A stretch of 64,000 nucleotides of DNA, from the NCBI GenBank assembly GCA_021014325.1, contig CM037472.1, forward strand, positions 39,766,234-39,830,233, in the 5' to 3' direction. This document shows positions 25,501 through 37,158 of this stretch, one piece after another. A program made the position numbers and the translations under genes. The notes beneath the pieces are model-generated. The model was not told the origin of the DNA, did no database searches, and saw only the letters and a list, made by a program, of their open reading frames with translations. The stretch is from Plazaster borealis (taxonomy: Eukaryota; Echinodermata; Asteroidea; Forcipulatida; Labidiasteridae). Each line of letters starts with the position of its first letter. The first letter of the stretch is position 1.

Positions 25501-28500
25501 TAATATTGACTAAGTTGTATGTACTCTCTTTTGAGTAGTGTTGGCTTTGAAAGAGCCATTTTGTTACTTGATGTTTCAGTGCTACGGCAAATCTTCCTTA
25601 TATTTACCATGAGAGCAAGTGCATTGACTAACATCATGCATAGCTTTAAGTTTTACTGCTAAGTTTTATGATGAAATGTAATTTAAAGGTACGCTAGATT
25701 GTTTGATTTGGGAAGAATACGTCCACACCACTCCTCTAGATTCTAATAAACACACCATGCAACATAGCAGTGAGAATGTCAACACAATAGGTGCTCATTT
25801 TCTTCAAGAAAACATTAATAGCATTTTATGTTTTGTCAGGGGTTTTTGTACACATTCAGAAATATATGTGATGCTGCTTGCCAAAACCAGAAACATGATG
25901 CTGAAATTAATAACTGGGTTTATTTGTTCATCAAAGAGATGAGGATAAGAGCTTCAAATGACACTTAATTAGGGCATATAAGGTCAGTAATTCTCAACAT
26001 ATGATACATCACATCACATTTATCATGGTAATGTTTCAACTGTCTTTAATTTTGATGCCATTTGAATTGTTTTGAGAAGCGCCCCATATTTCACAAACAC
26101 TAATTCTCAATGTTGATGTGGCTCACTAGCTTACCTCACCAAGACATCATTTTCCAGCTTACAGGGTTTAGATTTGGTTAAAAAAACAAACTTTCTTTCT
26201 ATTTGCTTATACCTCACCATGACATCATTTTAAAGCATACAGGGTTTAGATTTGGTTAAAAAAACAAACTTTCTTTCTATTTGCTTATACCTCACCATGA
26301 CATCATTTTAAAGCATACAGGGTTTAGATTTGGTAAAAAAACAAAACTGTCTGTTTGCTTACCTCACCATGACATCATTTTCCAGCATACTGCTAATTCT
26401 CATCAGTTCATGCTCTGGTATGGAGCGACCCAGTAGTGCCTCTGTGTTACTGTATATTAAAAACCCTGACACACATCCTGGGAACAAAATAAAATGGTCA
26501 AGTCAAGACGACCTTCCTGGATCTGAGCATGATTTCATAAAACATGAAAGATTCATCTTAAGATGAGTTGCCAATATCACAATAAGTGAACTGTATTGTA
26601 ACATCACACTGTGCTTAGAAATCAAGATTGAACAAAGATATTGACAAAATAAGGAGACCTCTAATATTAGGGCTAGATAGCTCAGTTGGTAGAGCGCCGG
26701 CATGTTAAACTGGAGGTCATTGGTTAAACTCCCACTCTAATTAAATTTTCTTTGTTCAACCTAAAATTAACTCAAATTAACCCAGTCAGGTTCCCTTGTG
26801 GTTTATTACTTGATAAATTAAGATTGAGGCAAATCTTTAGATCAGTCCCAGCCTTGTGTGAAATCAAGCCCAGCTGGGCTCTTTTTCACAAAGCACTTTA
26901 ATAGATTTATCTTTAGATATGTTAGCCAAACAAATCACTCAGAATTGCTGAGCAAAATCTGATTTCACAATATAAGACCCAATTTCATAAAAGCAAGGAC
27001 AGGGACAAGGGTGGGTTCAACAACAACTTTCTTTCGATTTGTGTTTTTAGCTTAAATTAAGACGAACCTAAGATTGCTCCAATAGCAATGGATCCAATGG
27101 AGTCATACATGGGGTTACCAGTGTACGATGTCAATCCCATACAGCCAGCAGCCACCATTACTCCTAACACTGCAGCTGCATCTTCTAATAACACCACGTT
27201 GATACTTGGATCTCTACTTCGCAACACTGAGGAGACAAAATTGTATTGTGTCAACTTTTTATGCATTTCAATATTTCTCAGTTTTTAACAGTTGTAATGG
27301 GAGACTTTAGATGGCTAGGTGGCAGCACAATGACATGTACCAGTACTGAACCATAGAAATAGAACATCTGTGTCTGATGTGCACGCTCTCTATGTCAGCT
27401 GTGGACATGTGCAGTATCAATATCATGTGATATGCCTGTATGGCAAAAATTAATCAGATCAACCAATTGGGAGAGCTGAAAGTTTTTATACAGCTAAAAT
27501 GGCAGCATGCATGAATTGCCTCAAAGTAGATATGATAACTGATAACTACACACATAGCGTTTATGCTCCATGTTGTATTTCTATGACCATGTAAAATCCA
27601 TTGTCCTTGTAAATGTGTGCATGCTAAGAATTGTCTAAGCTTTCGGATATGTCGCCTGCCATTTAGTGTTTCAAAGTCTCCTATAAAAAGAGTTTTAGAA
27701 TGCAGGAAATTGTGGGTTCGAATCCCACCTGAGTCACCTTTGAATTTGTTGAGTATGAAGTGCTTATAACAAATTGGTGTAAAGGTGGATTCCAAATAGT
27801 GTTATTACATCATTTTATCACATTTTGTCCTAATTTCAAATCATTTCAAAAACAATTTTCAAACACCTATGGTAAATGTTATGTGAGTTATTGAGAGATT
27901 TTTAATACATGAATGACTGACAAAAATAAAAATTATAAACATTAGTATGTCAAAAGATAGAAACACATTTTTCAGGAAAACACCATCCTAAAACAATGAA
28001 TTAGCTGAGGTTAAAATCAAAAGAAAGTGTGAATAACTTAAATTAATCAAATCCTACTTAACTTAAATTAAGTTTAATTGAAAATACTGAATTTAAACCA
28101 ATGTAACAGTGCAATCAGTGCTCTAGAGTGATTGTCTACAATGCTGTGAATAAGAGAGTTTCTTGTAAATGGTGAATTTAAACCAATGTATCGGTGCAAT
28201 CAGTGCTCTAGAGTGATTGTCTACAATGCTGTGAGTTAGGGAGTTTCTTGTAAATGCTGAATTTAAACCAATGTATCGGTGCAATCAGTGCTCTAGAGTG
28301 ATTGTCTACAATGCTGTGAATGAGGAAGTTTCTTGTAATTGCTGAATTTAAACCAATGTATCGGTGCAATCAGTGCTCTAGAGTGATTGTCTACAATGCT
28401 GTGAATGAGGGAGTTTCTTGTAAATGCTGAATTTAAACCAATGTATCGGTGCAATCAGTGCTCTAGAGTGATTGTCTACAATGCTGTGAATTAGGGAGTT

Positions 28501-31500
28501 TCTTGTAAATGCTGAATTTAAACCAATGTATCGGTGCAATCAGTGCTCTAGACTGATTGTCTACAATGCTGTGAATTAGGGAGTTTCTTATAAATGCTGA
28601 ATTTAAACCATTGTATCGGTGCAATCAGTGCTCTAGAGTGATTGTCTACAATGCTGTGAATGAGGGAGTTTCTTGTAAATGCTGAATTTAAACCAATGTA
28701 TCGGTGCAATCAGTGCTCCAGAGTGATTGTCTACAATGCTGTGAATGAGGGAGTTTCTTGTAAATGGTGAATTTAAACCAATGTATCGGTGCAATCAGTA
28801 CTCTAGAGTGATTGTCTACAATGCTGTGAATGAGGGAGTTTCTTGTAAATGCTGAATTTAAACCAATGTATCGGTGCAATCAGTGCTCTAGAGTGATTGT
28901 CTACAATGCTGTGAATGAGGTAGTTTCTTGTAAATGCTGAATTTAAACCAATGTATCGGTGCAATCAGTGCTCTAGAGTGATTGTCTACAATGCTGTGAA
29001 TGAGGGAGTTTCTTGTAAATGCTGAATTTAAACCAATGTATCGGTGCAATCAGTACTCTAGAGTGATTGTCTACAATGCTGTGAATGAGGGAGTTTCTTG
29101 TAAATGCTGAATTTAAACCAATGTATCGGTGCAATCAGTACTCTAGAGTGATTGTCTACAATGCTGTGAATGAGGGAGTTTCTTGTAATTGCTGAATTTA
29201 AACCAATGTATCGGTGCAATCAGTACTCTAGAGTGATTGTCTACAATGCTGTGAATGAGGGAGTTTCTTGTAAATGCTGAATTTAAACCAATGTATCGGT
29301 GCAATCAGTGCTCTAGAGTGATTGTCTACAATGCTGTGAATGAGGGAGTTTCTTGTAAATGCTGAATTTAAACCAATGTATCGGTGCAATCAGTGCTCTA
29401 GAGTGATTGTCTACAATGCTGTGAATGAGGGAGTTTCTTGTAAATGCTGAATTTAAACCAATGTATCGCTGCAATTAGTGCTCTAGAGTGATTGTCTACA
29501 ATGCTGTGAATGGGGAGTTTCTTGTAAATGCTGAATTTAAACCAATGTATCGGTGCAATCAGTGCTCTAGAGTGATTGTCTACAATGCTGTGAATGAGGG
29601 AGTTTCTTGTAAATGCTGAATTTAAACCAATGTATCGGTGCAATCAGTGCTCTAGAGTGATTGTCTACAGTGCTGTGAATTAGGGAGTTTCTTTAGGTTT
29701 ATGCTTCTTTTTACCTCGCACCAACATCACAAGCGACTACTGTCTGCCACGTTTGCCATTTTGGGAGTCGAATTGCAAATGAAAATGATGGTAAGCGTGT
29801 AAACGCCGCATCGCGTAAAATGAGCACTTCACTGTAGAACACACAGGGAAATTGACTCCCCAAATGGCACAACTAAGATTATTGTGATGAGGACTTCATG
29901 TGATTTGGGTCAATAACCAGTTGTGGTGACTAACCATATTCCATGAAGGTCTGTTGTTTTGCTCTAGCTCCTTTCTTGATAGCATTGATGGCAATCATTA
30001 AGGTAGCTGAAAGACAATCAAAAAAATACATCATTTGAGATAAAAGAAACATCACTAAAAGGGCTGGTTAAAGGGATGATTTATAGTGATCCAGACATGA
30101 TCTGGGTTCTTTTTATGTTCAATTATTTTATAGTTTCTCGCCGAATGCCTTGCCCTTTAAGACTCACAATGGCCCTTTAACCACTTCAGGTTGGATGACG
30201 TGTTTATCCGCAAATTCATTTTGGACAGACTGGCGGCGGAGGCGTCGGATATTTTTTAATGCCCGGAACAATTTGTGAATTTCCTAATTTGTTGCTGACA
30301 GCCAGACGGCTGATGTTTTTATCCACCTGGACTTTCCATTGTGTAGCGTGCACAGGCAGGAAACTACCGCGATATGATTTGTTACACCCGTACAAAGAGC
30401 AACAACAGGTTCTGGAAAAAATGCCACTTAAAATCTCTTTCCGAGGGTTATTGTGTAACCCCCGATTCGAGACATTTGTCCTGTTGTCGTACAAATGTGG
30501 CATACAAGAATGGACAGGCTGCCATCATTGTTCATCATTATATTCGGCTCAATGGGAGGCAAGTCCGAGCGTTCCGAGATTCCAGCATACCATGGCAGAT
30601 TTTCGGCTGTGGTTTTTTTTTGAATCACGGTGAGTGCATTTTCTCACACGACAACATCGAATCCCGGAACTAATTATGAGAGCCTTTGTTGTCTTTCCTT
30701 TGTCAAGTCAGGGTTTCCCTGTGGCAATGATATTAATTTTTTTCAAAGAAAAATGACTATTCAAGAAGCTCCAAAAAATGCCCCTCCCCCCCAAAAAAAA
30801 AACCTTGGGTTGGCATGGATTTTTTTAAAAAATACCTATGTGAAGTGGTTAAGACTCACAGAGCTGGAGACAGCACTAGACCAGAGGTGGAACCAGTGAT
30901 GGAGCCAAAACTGGAACCAGAAGTGGACCCAGAGACTGAACCAGCACTAGACCAGAGCCAGAACCATAGCTGGAACTAGAACTTAAACCTGGTGTCAGAA
31001 CCATTAGAGCAGGAATTAGAGTTGAGGCCCTCTAGGATACCCAGAGATCAACCTACCTCCCTCCGTCAGAAGTGATCCAGCTAGAATACAGTACGACCAG
31101 AAGAAAGATTCCACTGGTTCAGGATGGATTAATCCCATGAAACCATGGTAACAAGAAAACCCTGCACCAATACAGAAAATGGCCACTCCACTGATGAGTG
31201 AGGAGACGTAGCGAATACTGCTGAATCCATACCTGTAAGCCAAAAATAATTTGTCTTAATAGACCATGTTTATAAAATTAATGACCTTACACATTCCAGG
31301 GCATTTTCTAGCAGGCAAGACACTACACTTGGCATTTAAAAAACAGTTAGTTACAAATCAAAATTAAGAGTCGTAAGAATACGCTCATATCATAGGTTTC
31401 AATTGCAAATCCAAAATATTTAGAGAGATGTCACCTTTGTGCACTTTAAAACGTGTGTGCTGCCTACATGCTACTTTTGGAGTCCTGTTTTTGTACCGAC

Positions 31501-34500
31501 TTTCATAATGAAACCTAAGAATTGTAAAACTCACGGATGATCTGCTGAAGGTCTCTTGATGGACTGTCTGATCCCTAAGGCAAGAATGACCTGATTACAG
31601 ACATCTGCAGCCGAGTGGATTGCCTCTGAAAACATACTGGAAGAACCACTGTACATCCATGCAACCAACTTGAAGAGGAAATTGGCTGAGTTGCTGGCAG
31701 AGAAAGAGAAAAGAGATGCTTTACAACCAAAATATGACTGAGGCAGGGATCATGTTGGTTTCTTGCCATGACTTCACCACTGTAGAACCCAGTTTGACTC
31801 CCACATTGGACGCACCTTATGTGGATTGAGTCCTACCTGATTATGTGTGTTTTCCTTATTTTGGGGTTTTCCTCCCACAACTCACCGGCATTTTCAACCT
31901 TTTTCTGTGCTACTTTCTTTTGAGGATCCCTTATTGTTTTATCACCCATTTAAATACTTACAAAAAATCCTGCATGTGTTTAGAGGGCAATGTTACAAAT
32001 TCTAATATCACCCAAAGATTTTATTTTGGAGTCAAAGAAACAACGGAAACTGTCTAACTTATTGAATTCCTATTTACTAAAGTCACATGGTAAGGAAAGG
32101 GTTAACGCGACTGCTTCAAAGAGAGAATCAAATTTGTAAAATAAATGATGAAAAATCTTTGAAGTTAACTTACATTGCAATTGCTATGAGGACAACTTTT
32201 CCAGTTCCTTGAAACATAGTCGGCTCAGGCTGAAATGTTGATTGTAAAAAGAAAGACAAATAAACACACAATGCAATCAACCGCTCAAAAGTCCATCATG
32301 TTTGAAGGTCACATTTATGTTTAGTCTGTGATTTTGTGCACATACATATCAGTTTAGTTCACTTGAGACAATCCAAATTAGCAATGATGATTTGTGTGGG
32401 CTTGAAATGCTATTTCCTCAACTTTGATGTATTTCAGACAGAAATATTTCTCTGGAGGATTGGTACTGGTATGAACTTGATTATCAGTGAGCATTGGATT
32501 GAAACTAACAGTTATTATTATTATTTCAACAAATCATTTCCAACTCTGTACTTTGTCTTTAAAAACACTTTTTCAAGTACAGGAAAATATGAAGAAACCA
32601 CGTTCTCCAAAACGAAGAGAGTATACTCTTTGAAAACATTAGGTATCTCTTCACTCACTACTGGTTCTTTATAGAACCACCGCTGGTTCTTTTCAGAACT
32701 GCCACTGGTTCTATTCAGAACCACCACTGGTTCTTTAGAGAACCACCACTGGTTCTTTTCAGAACCACAACTGGTTCTCTTCAGAACCACCACTGGTTCT
32801 TTTCAGAACTGCCACAGGTTCTTTTCAGAACCATCACTGGTTCTTTAGAGAACCACCACTGGTTCTTTTCAGAACCACCACTGGTTCTTTTCAGAACCAC
32901 CACTGGTTCTTTTCAGAACCACCACCGGTTCTTTTCAGAACCACCACTGCTTCATTAAAGTGATTACTTTCACATGGCTCTCACCCAAAAACTAGTACCA
33001 AATAGCACTCACTTGTTTTGTGTCTCCATAGAATGTGTCATACTCCTTTATTGCTCTCTTCAATAAGAACACATCTATTCATGGAAAAAAACAAAACATA
33101 CAGAAAGATGACAGACTTCATTCACAAAAGCATGTCTCAAGTCAGATTGTAAAATTTAACATCAACCATGAAACACATTGCATGGGAAAATCCATGGATT
33201 CAAAACTACTCTTTATCAGAAATAGTCAAACATGCTTTATTGTCACTTAGTTACACTTGTTGTTCACTAACTAATTGTGAAAGCAACTTTCAACCTATCA
33301 GATGTGGAAATCAAAACAAGTAGGAAAGCTTAATATAACTCTGGAAAATCTTCTAGATTTGTGTAAAAAAAAGGTTAGTGTATAAATAGTTTGTACAAAC
33401 AACTCAAACGAAGATCCTTTATTCCGAATATCTTCAGCATTGATGATAAAATCCACCATAATGTGCTTTATGACCGCTCAGATCATGTAGTAGAGTAGTA
33501 ATAATAGGCTGCTAGGTCAAAGGTGAAGGTTCAAGGGGTATATTACTCACGCTCTTTATAGAAGTCTTCTTTCTGTTTTCTTTTCCTCTTCTCCATCTCC
33601 AAGGCCTCTCTACTTCCCCACACTTCTATAGACCTGACAAGCAAAATGTTAATTTGACAACTTTAACCTTCCCGATTTTAGAGCGAAATTTGAAACATGA
33701 AATCATTGAATTTCAACAACTAATGGGTCTTTATATTTCAAGAAGGAATATTTGGTCAGTCAAAATGTCAATTTCAAGGCTATTTTGATTAAATATAATT
33801 TCAAGTCAGGAATGAATCAAAACATCCCCGTACAGAAAAGGAAAAGACCCATTTTCTCAGAATGATGTCATCGGGTGTTTTGGATGTTGAAAAAATTTGC
33901 CCCGGAAGGTTATCAAATACACTGGCAATTTACACCATTTTAACGTGAGGTAATTTCTTTCCCACTCATATGAGGACTCTATCTATTGATTACATCACAA
34001 AATTGAATTTTACATTTCCCTTAATAAATAACACATCAAACAGAACAAATATGCAAATACAAAAATTCAAGACTTCCTGATACAAAGCTTACAATAACTC
34101 AATACCTATTCTTTGTTCCTAAAAGAAAATAACAACAAAAGAGAAGAAAAAGATGTAAGCAAGCTTTTTAATTGACATTCCTTACTTTGCCTCCACATCT
34201 GATCTCAAGTACACCATCATTGAGATTTTTTCTCCATACTGCTCATAGGGACTTCTTCTGACTGTCTTGCGCAATTTCTCCAAGTCACTTCAAAAGAATT
34301 GTCAAACAAATCAGATAAATAGATGAGGTAGAAATGTAGACAAAAATCCAAACAAGAATCCAAGTTTAAAAATGGCTCACTTTAAGAGATTGATTATCAG
34401 CTGGTACTAGAGCCATTTCATAGATCAGCTTAGGCACACAACTTTGCTAAGCTCAGATAAAATCTGCTTAGCAATAGTAAATATAGTAGATGAGTGTTTC

Positions 34501-37158
34501 CATGGTTTTATGATTGTTTTACCTCTAAGATGGCAGCATGACGATGTTAATGCATAAGGTCTATTGCATACATGACACCTACATGTAGATGCTTATCTGC
34601 CTAACACTATGGTTTCTAGGTAGAGGAATGTACACTTACCTTGATTTCAGTAAATATTCACTCATAGCACGTACAGCTGTTATTGTGATATTGTCAGTGT
34701 ATTTCTTACTGTAATCAATCCGACGTCTTCTTTCTTTATAAGGAACTGTACCAAGATATAAAAACATTTTTCCCAATGTAAGACTTACCATCCTCATCAT
34801 TGAAGTCATAAGATACATTTTTAATTGATTTGTTAATTGTCCCAAGGATAAAGAATACATTTTTGGTTTTGTCCTGTCACTGATAAGCGACAAAGCATTC
34901 TAATCATTGCTGGAAAACCTTGGGAACATGGGCATCAACTTCATTGCCTTGGTTAGCTCATTCATCATGGTCCGTCTTGTGGTTTTTGTCTTTGTTCGCT
35001 TGTTTACCCGTCTCGTCTTGATCTATGTGTGATCTGTTGTTAATGTGAATTCATTAATAACCCGGACAGTTTATCCATTCTGATTGGTCGAGAGGAGATC
35101 ACGTGGCCATGTTTAAACCTGTGATATAAACACGGATTTAAACATACGCGTGGCGCGCAAGCTTACACGGGCGCTAATTTACGCAATCAATACATCAATA
35201 CATACCGGTACTCAATGTAAAATCTATTAGCATGCGCACGTACGCACAATTGTTGAGCATTGCTTGCAATTTGACACAAAACGTAGCCTGCAGACGTGAC
35301 AGGAATTGAAAATTTACAGAAAAGTTAACAGATTTTCCCTCACTATTACGCTTTTTAACAAAAAGGGCATTGATGAATGGGTATCAAGATGTTTTGTTGT
35401 ATCACTGTCTATGTCTCCTGGTTTGTTGTTGTTGTTGTTGTTGTTGTTGTTTTTGTCTGCAGAGTTTCTTGTTGTTGAATCCATGTCCTTGTTTATTCAT
35501 TTGTTTGTTTATCTGGGAGTGGTTTGGGAGCAACCAGTAGTAAAGCAACCAAGTCTGCTTTTTGAAGGCACTGTCTTTGTTGCGTCTTTTTCCGTGGTTT
35601 TATTTATGAAGTGCAAGTTTTTGTAATTTTAATTTATATGTAATATATACATTTGTAAATTGTAATATGGTATTATCCAGCAAAATTAATAAATGAAATG
35701 AAAGTAGATTTAATTTAAAATGAGCTCAAGCCTGCTATGGAAGACAGAGATCAATAGAGAGCAATAATTAATGGACTTTACTGAAATAGGCAATAAAACA
35801 AGTACCTGTCTTAGGTTTAGGGACTACGTCTTCATCTGTGGTTTTACTCATATCTTTCTCAAGTGTCTTTTCATTTGATTTCATCTGAACTGTCTGCTGG
35901 GGAGTTTGCTCTGGGGTCTGTCCAGCCTTCTCTCTAGTCTTATCCGGTTTGTCACTCCCTTGGTTACTGGTACACAATGCTCTTAGTCCACACCATGTCA
36001 AGGGATGCGAGGTAAAAGGTCCAAGGAATCTCAGATGATTTCTGAGCTTTGTTGACTTCGATGCATAAACAAGTTTAACTGTGGCATAAAGAGTCGGATA
36101 AATAAAAAATAACGATGGAATAAATGAAATTTAAACTAACTTTAAATCCCACAAGAAAACTGTAGAATAATATGTTTTAAGCCAAGATCACTGAGAGTGA
36201 GATAAAATAAATAAAACCTATCTTCATGTTAATCTTAAATCAGAATATAATCATTCAGAATCTGGAGTGGTCGATGGAGAAAATACTATAACAGAAAATT
36301 GAATTGATGTCAGAGTAATTAATTATTTTCAAAATTATAGGCCTAATTGCTGGCACTGGCGAAGTTTTACAATTGGTTTTACTAAACGCTAAGCCATTAA
36401 TTGACACGTAGCCGACATTTTCATTAAATTTCAGCGATTTTTCAATTATTGTTGTGCAGCTCAGTGGATTGCCTCCTGTCATGTCAACTGACATGCTCCA
36501 CACAATCAAACCTCCCCAAAAAATTTTAAAAAATTAAGATTAAGAATAATATGAATTTTAAGAGTATAATTTTTTGATTATTAATAAAAGTTTAGTTCAA
36601 TGGATAGTATTACCTTTTCGTTTCCCGACTTGTGGATCTCACATGAATTTTTTGTAAGGGATTATACCTAGTATTAGTAACTGGGGCGCTGTACTAATTA
36701 TTTCGAAATTTTGAGATCTTCGGTCAAAATTTCGAAAAAGGAGTAGGGGCCTAAAAATACAGCGCCCCAGTTACTAATTTTTTTACTGGGTCTAGGGATA
36801 TTTTAAGAAGTCCGAAATTCATAATGAATGGTCAAATTTCAATTATGTCACTGCACAATGTTCAGTGCGGTGTTGCAAGAGATTATGTGTATCCCCCCCC
36901 CCCTATACGGCGAATTTTGTAGACATTTCGTCTGAGTGATAGCATCCTCTTTAAATTTTGAATAAACTTCATTCAGCCCATGATACCGACTAAGGAGACA
37001 CATACAACGGGGGGGGACAACACAATGACACCGCCACCGGTAGACTCCGAGTCCTGACTGCCTTTAAAAATCTTACCACAACTAGATCGGTGCACGGATG
37101 ATAGTTGCAATAACCACCATCTTGCCGTTGTTCTCGAAATTGTTTGTGACACTGCCAT
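19513..37158 (-). CDS. SLC30A9: SLC30A9/ZnT9 mitochondrial zinc transporter, 15 exons
   Basis: Exons, all minus: 37158-37077, 36078-35806, 34745-34640, 34287-34186, 33633-33551, 33074-33013, 32229-32174, 31693-31535, 31232-31057, 30006-29935, 27226-27068, 26477-26363, 25113-24984, 20145-20032 and 19557-19513 (stop TGA). Phases match throughout and give 577 residues, close to the human length as I recall it (568). The protein is a cation diffusion facilitator that moves zinc out of mitochondria. The N-terminus (MAVSQTISRTTARWW) is basic and hydroxylated like a mitochondrial presequence. The conserved N-terminal segment covers about residues 119-240. The transport domain has H281 and D285 (HSAAD), HPYGFSSIRY, and E405-D406 (LLEDAAAVLG). 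The C-terminus has DVKATDMG, EVDFDGREVTRSYL and GAEVDR, and ends PEVRHVDLEIL. Introns 10 and 11 use weak donors (GTTAGT, GTTCGT). Confidence 0.95.
19796..19910 (-). repeat. Intronic repeat with histone-type 3' hairpin (copy 1)
   Basis: On the minus strand a first hairpin (CGAACAG/CTGTTTG) follows CTGAAGA. It is followed by GAAATGTTGAGACC, then GGCTCTTTTCAGAGCC at 19834-19819, then AACACTCCTCCCAAAAGAGA. The second hairpin matches the 6-bp stem, TTTC loop pattern of replication-dependent histone mRNA ends, and the purine-rich tail resembles a histone downstream element. No histone gene is next to it. It sits in the last intron of SLC30A9. A relative lies at 25520-25620. Confidence 0.6.
20562..20811. 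mobile_element. MITE of the GGGCCCAATTTCATGGC family
   Basis: The left end GGGCCCAATTTCATGGCTT and right end GTAAGCAGAGCCATGATATTG are diverged inverted repeats, and the interior has further GCTTACC/GTAAGC symmetry. It is inserted within the first unit of the 74-bp array: CTAGTGGAGTAAAGACC lies immediately left and TGAATGGTCTGGCTAG immediately right. Confidence 0.75.
20812..24940. repeat. 74-bp tandem array, about 56 copies
   Basis: Unit of 74 bp with core GTGGAGTAGAGACCTGAATG, then GTCTCGCTAGATAGTCACAG and AAACCCTGGTTTCCTT. Copies are very similar, with recurring variants (CGCTAG/GGCTAG/CTCTAG, TAAGAG/TAATAG/TAATGG, GTAGAG/GAAGAG). It fills most of SLC30A9 intron 13 and begins about 44 bp after the exon 13 donor in the direction of transcription. 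Confidence 0.97.
25520..25620 (-). repeat. Intronic repeat with histone-type 3' hairpin (copy 2)
   Basis: On the minus strand GAAGA, a small hairpin (TGC/GCA) and CTGAAACATCAAGTAAC are followed by the hairpin GGCTCTTTCAAAGCC (25557-25543) and AACACTACTCAAAAGAGA. Order and tail match the repeat at 19796-19910, although the first half has diverged. It lies in SLC30A9 intron 12. Confidence 0.55.
26130..26362 (-). repeat. Three tandem copies of the exon 12 end and its donor
   Basis: The last ~28 bases of SLC30A9 exon 12 plus the donor (AATGATGTCATGGTGAG then GTAAGC) recur downstream in the intron with CTCACC anchors at 26289, 26211 and 26133, spaced 72, 78 and 78 bp from the true site at 26361. 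The copy at 26133 keeps GTAAGC; the two middle copies read GTATAAGC. None has an upstream acceptor that would make it an exon. Confidence 0.85.
26669..26740 (+). mobile_element. tRNA-like SINE head
   Basis: About 72 bp resembling a tRNA. It has a box A-like TAGCTCAGTTGGTAGAG and a degraded box B-like GGTTAAACTCC. Loss of the box B consensus and the repeat-like tail (CTTTGTTCAACCTAAAATT) argue for a tRNA-derived SINE or tRNA relic, not a working tRNA gene. A relative is at 54789-54861. Confidence 0.6.
27620..27740 (+). mobile_element. Possible tRNA-derived SINE fragment
   Basis: Contains a box B-like GGGTTCGAATCCCACC near 27714-27730 followed by CTGAGTCACC. I cannot define a clear box A or element ends. 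It is intronic in SLC30A9 (intron 10). Confidence 0.35.
28080..29690. repeat. 85-bp tandem array, about 19 copies
   Basis: Unit of 85 bp with GCTGAATTTAAACCAATGTA, TCGGTGCAATCAGTGCTCTA and GAGTGATTGTCTACAATGCT. It lies in SLC30A9 intron 10 and ends about 245 bp before the exon 10 donor in plus coordinates. The repetitive peptide it would encode on the minus strand is an artefact. Confidence 0.97.
30177..30852. mobile_element. TTAA-flanked element with CCACTTCA ends
   Basis: A 676-bp element with TTAACCACTTCA on the left and TGAAGTGGTTAA on the right. The TTAA duplications fit piggyBac-type insertion. The interior has open frames of about 100 codons on both strands that I cannot match to a transposase. 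It lies in SLC30A9 intron 9. Confidence 0.65.
30880..31015. repeat. Degenerate CCAGA-rich minisatellite
   Basis: Imperfect short repeats built from GAACCAGA / GGAACCAGTG motifs, ending some 40 bp from SLC30A9 exon 9. No coding role is apparent. Confidence 0.6.
32655..32955. repeat. 22-bp array of palindromic units, about 13 copies
   Basis: Each 22-bp unit contains the palindrome GGTTCTTTTCAGAACC (6-bp stem, 4-base loop) joined by ACCACT. Some copies vary within the loop or stem (TTTAGAGAACC, CTATTCAGAACC). It lies in SLC30A9 intron 6. The gene is transcribed from the minus strand, so the RNA form would be GGTTCT-GAAA-AGAACC. Confidence 0.93.
36668..36795. mobile_element. Hairpin MITE related to 13734-15070
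   Basis: An inverted repeat with GTAACTGGGGCGCTGTACT on the left and ACAGCGCCCCAGTTAC on the right around a TTTCGAAATTTTGA/TCAAAATTTCGAAA stem. It lies in SLC30A9 intron 1. It is an uninterrupted but diverged relative of the element split by the hAT-like insertion. Confidence 0.8.

Noticed and set aside
26669..26740. Functional tRNA gene
   Set aside because: Box B is degraded and the stems pair poorly; a similar sequence recurs at 54789, which fits a SINE.
28688..29643. Repeated peptide HRYIGLNSAFTRNSL on the minus strand
   Set aside because: It is a read-through of the 85-bp array. The frame is lost between units and shows no start or domain.
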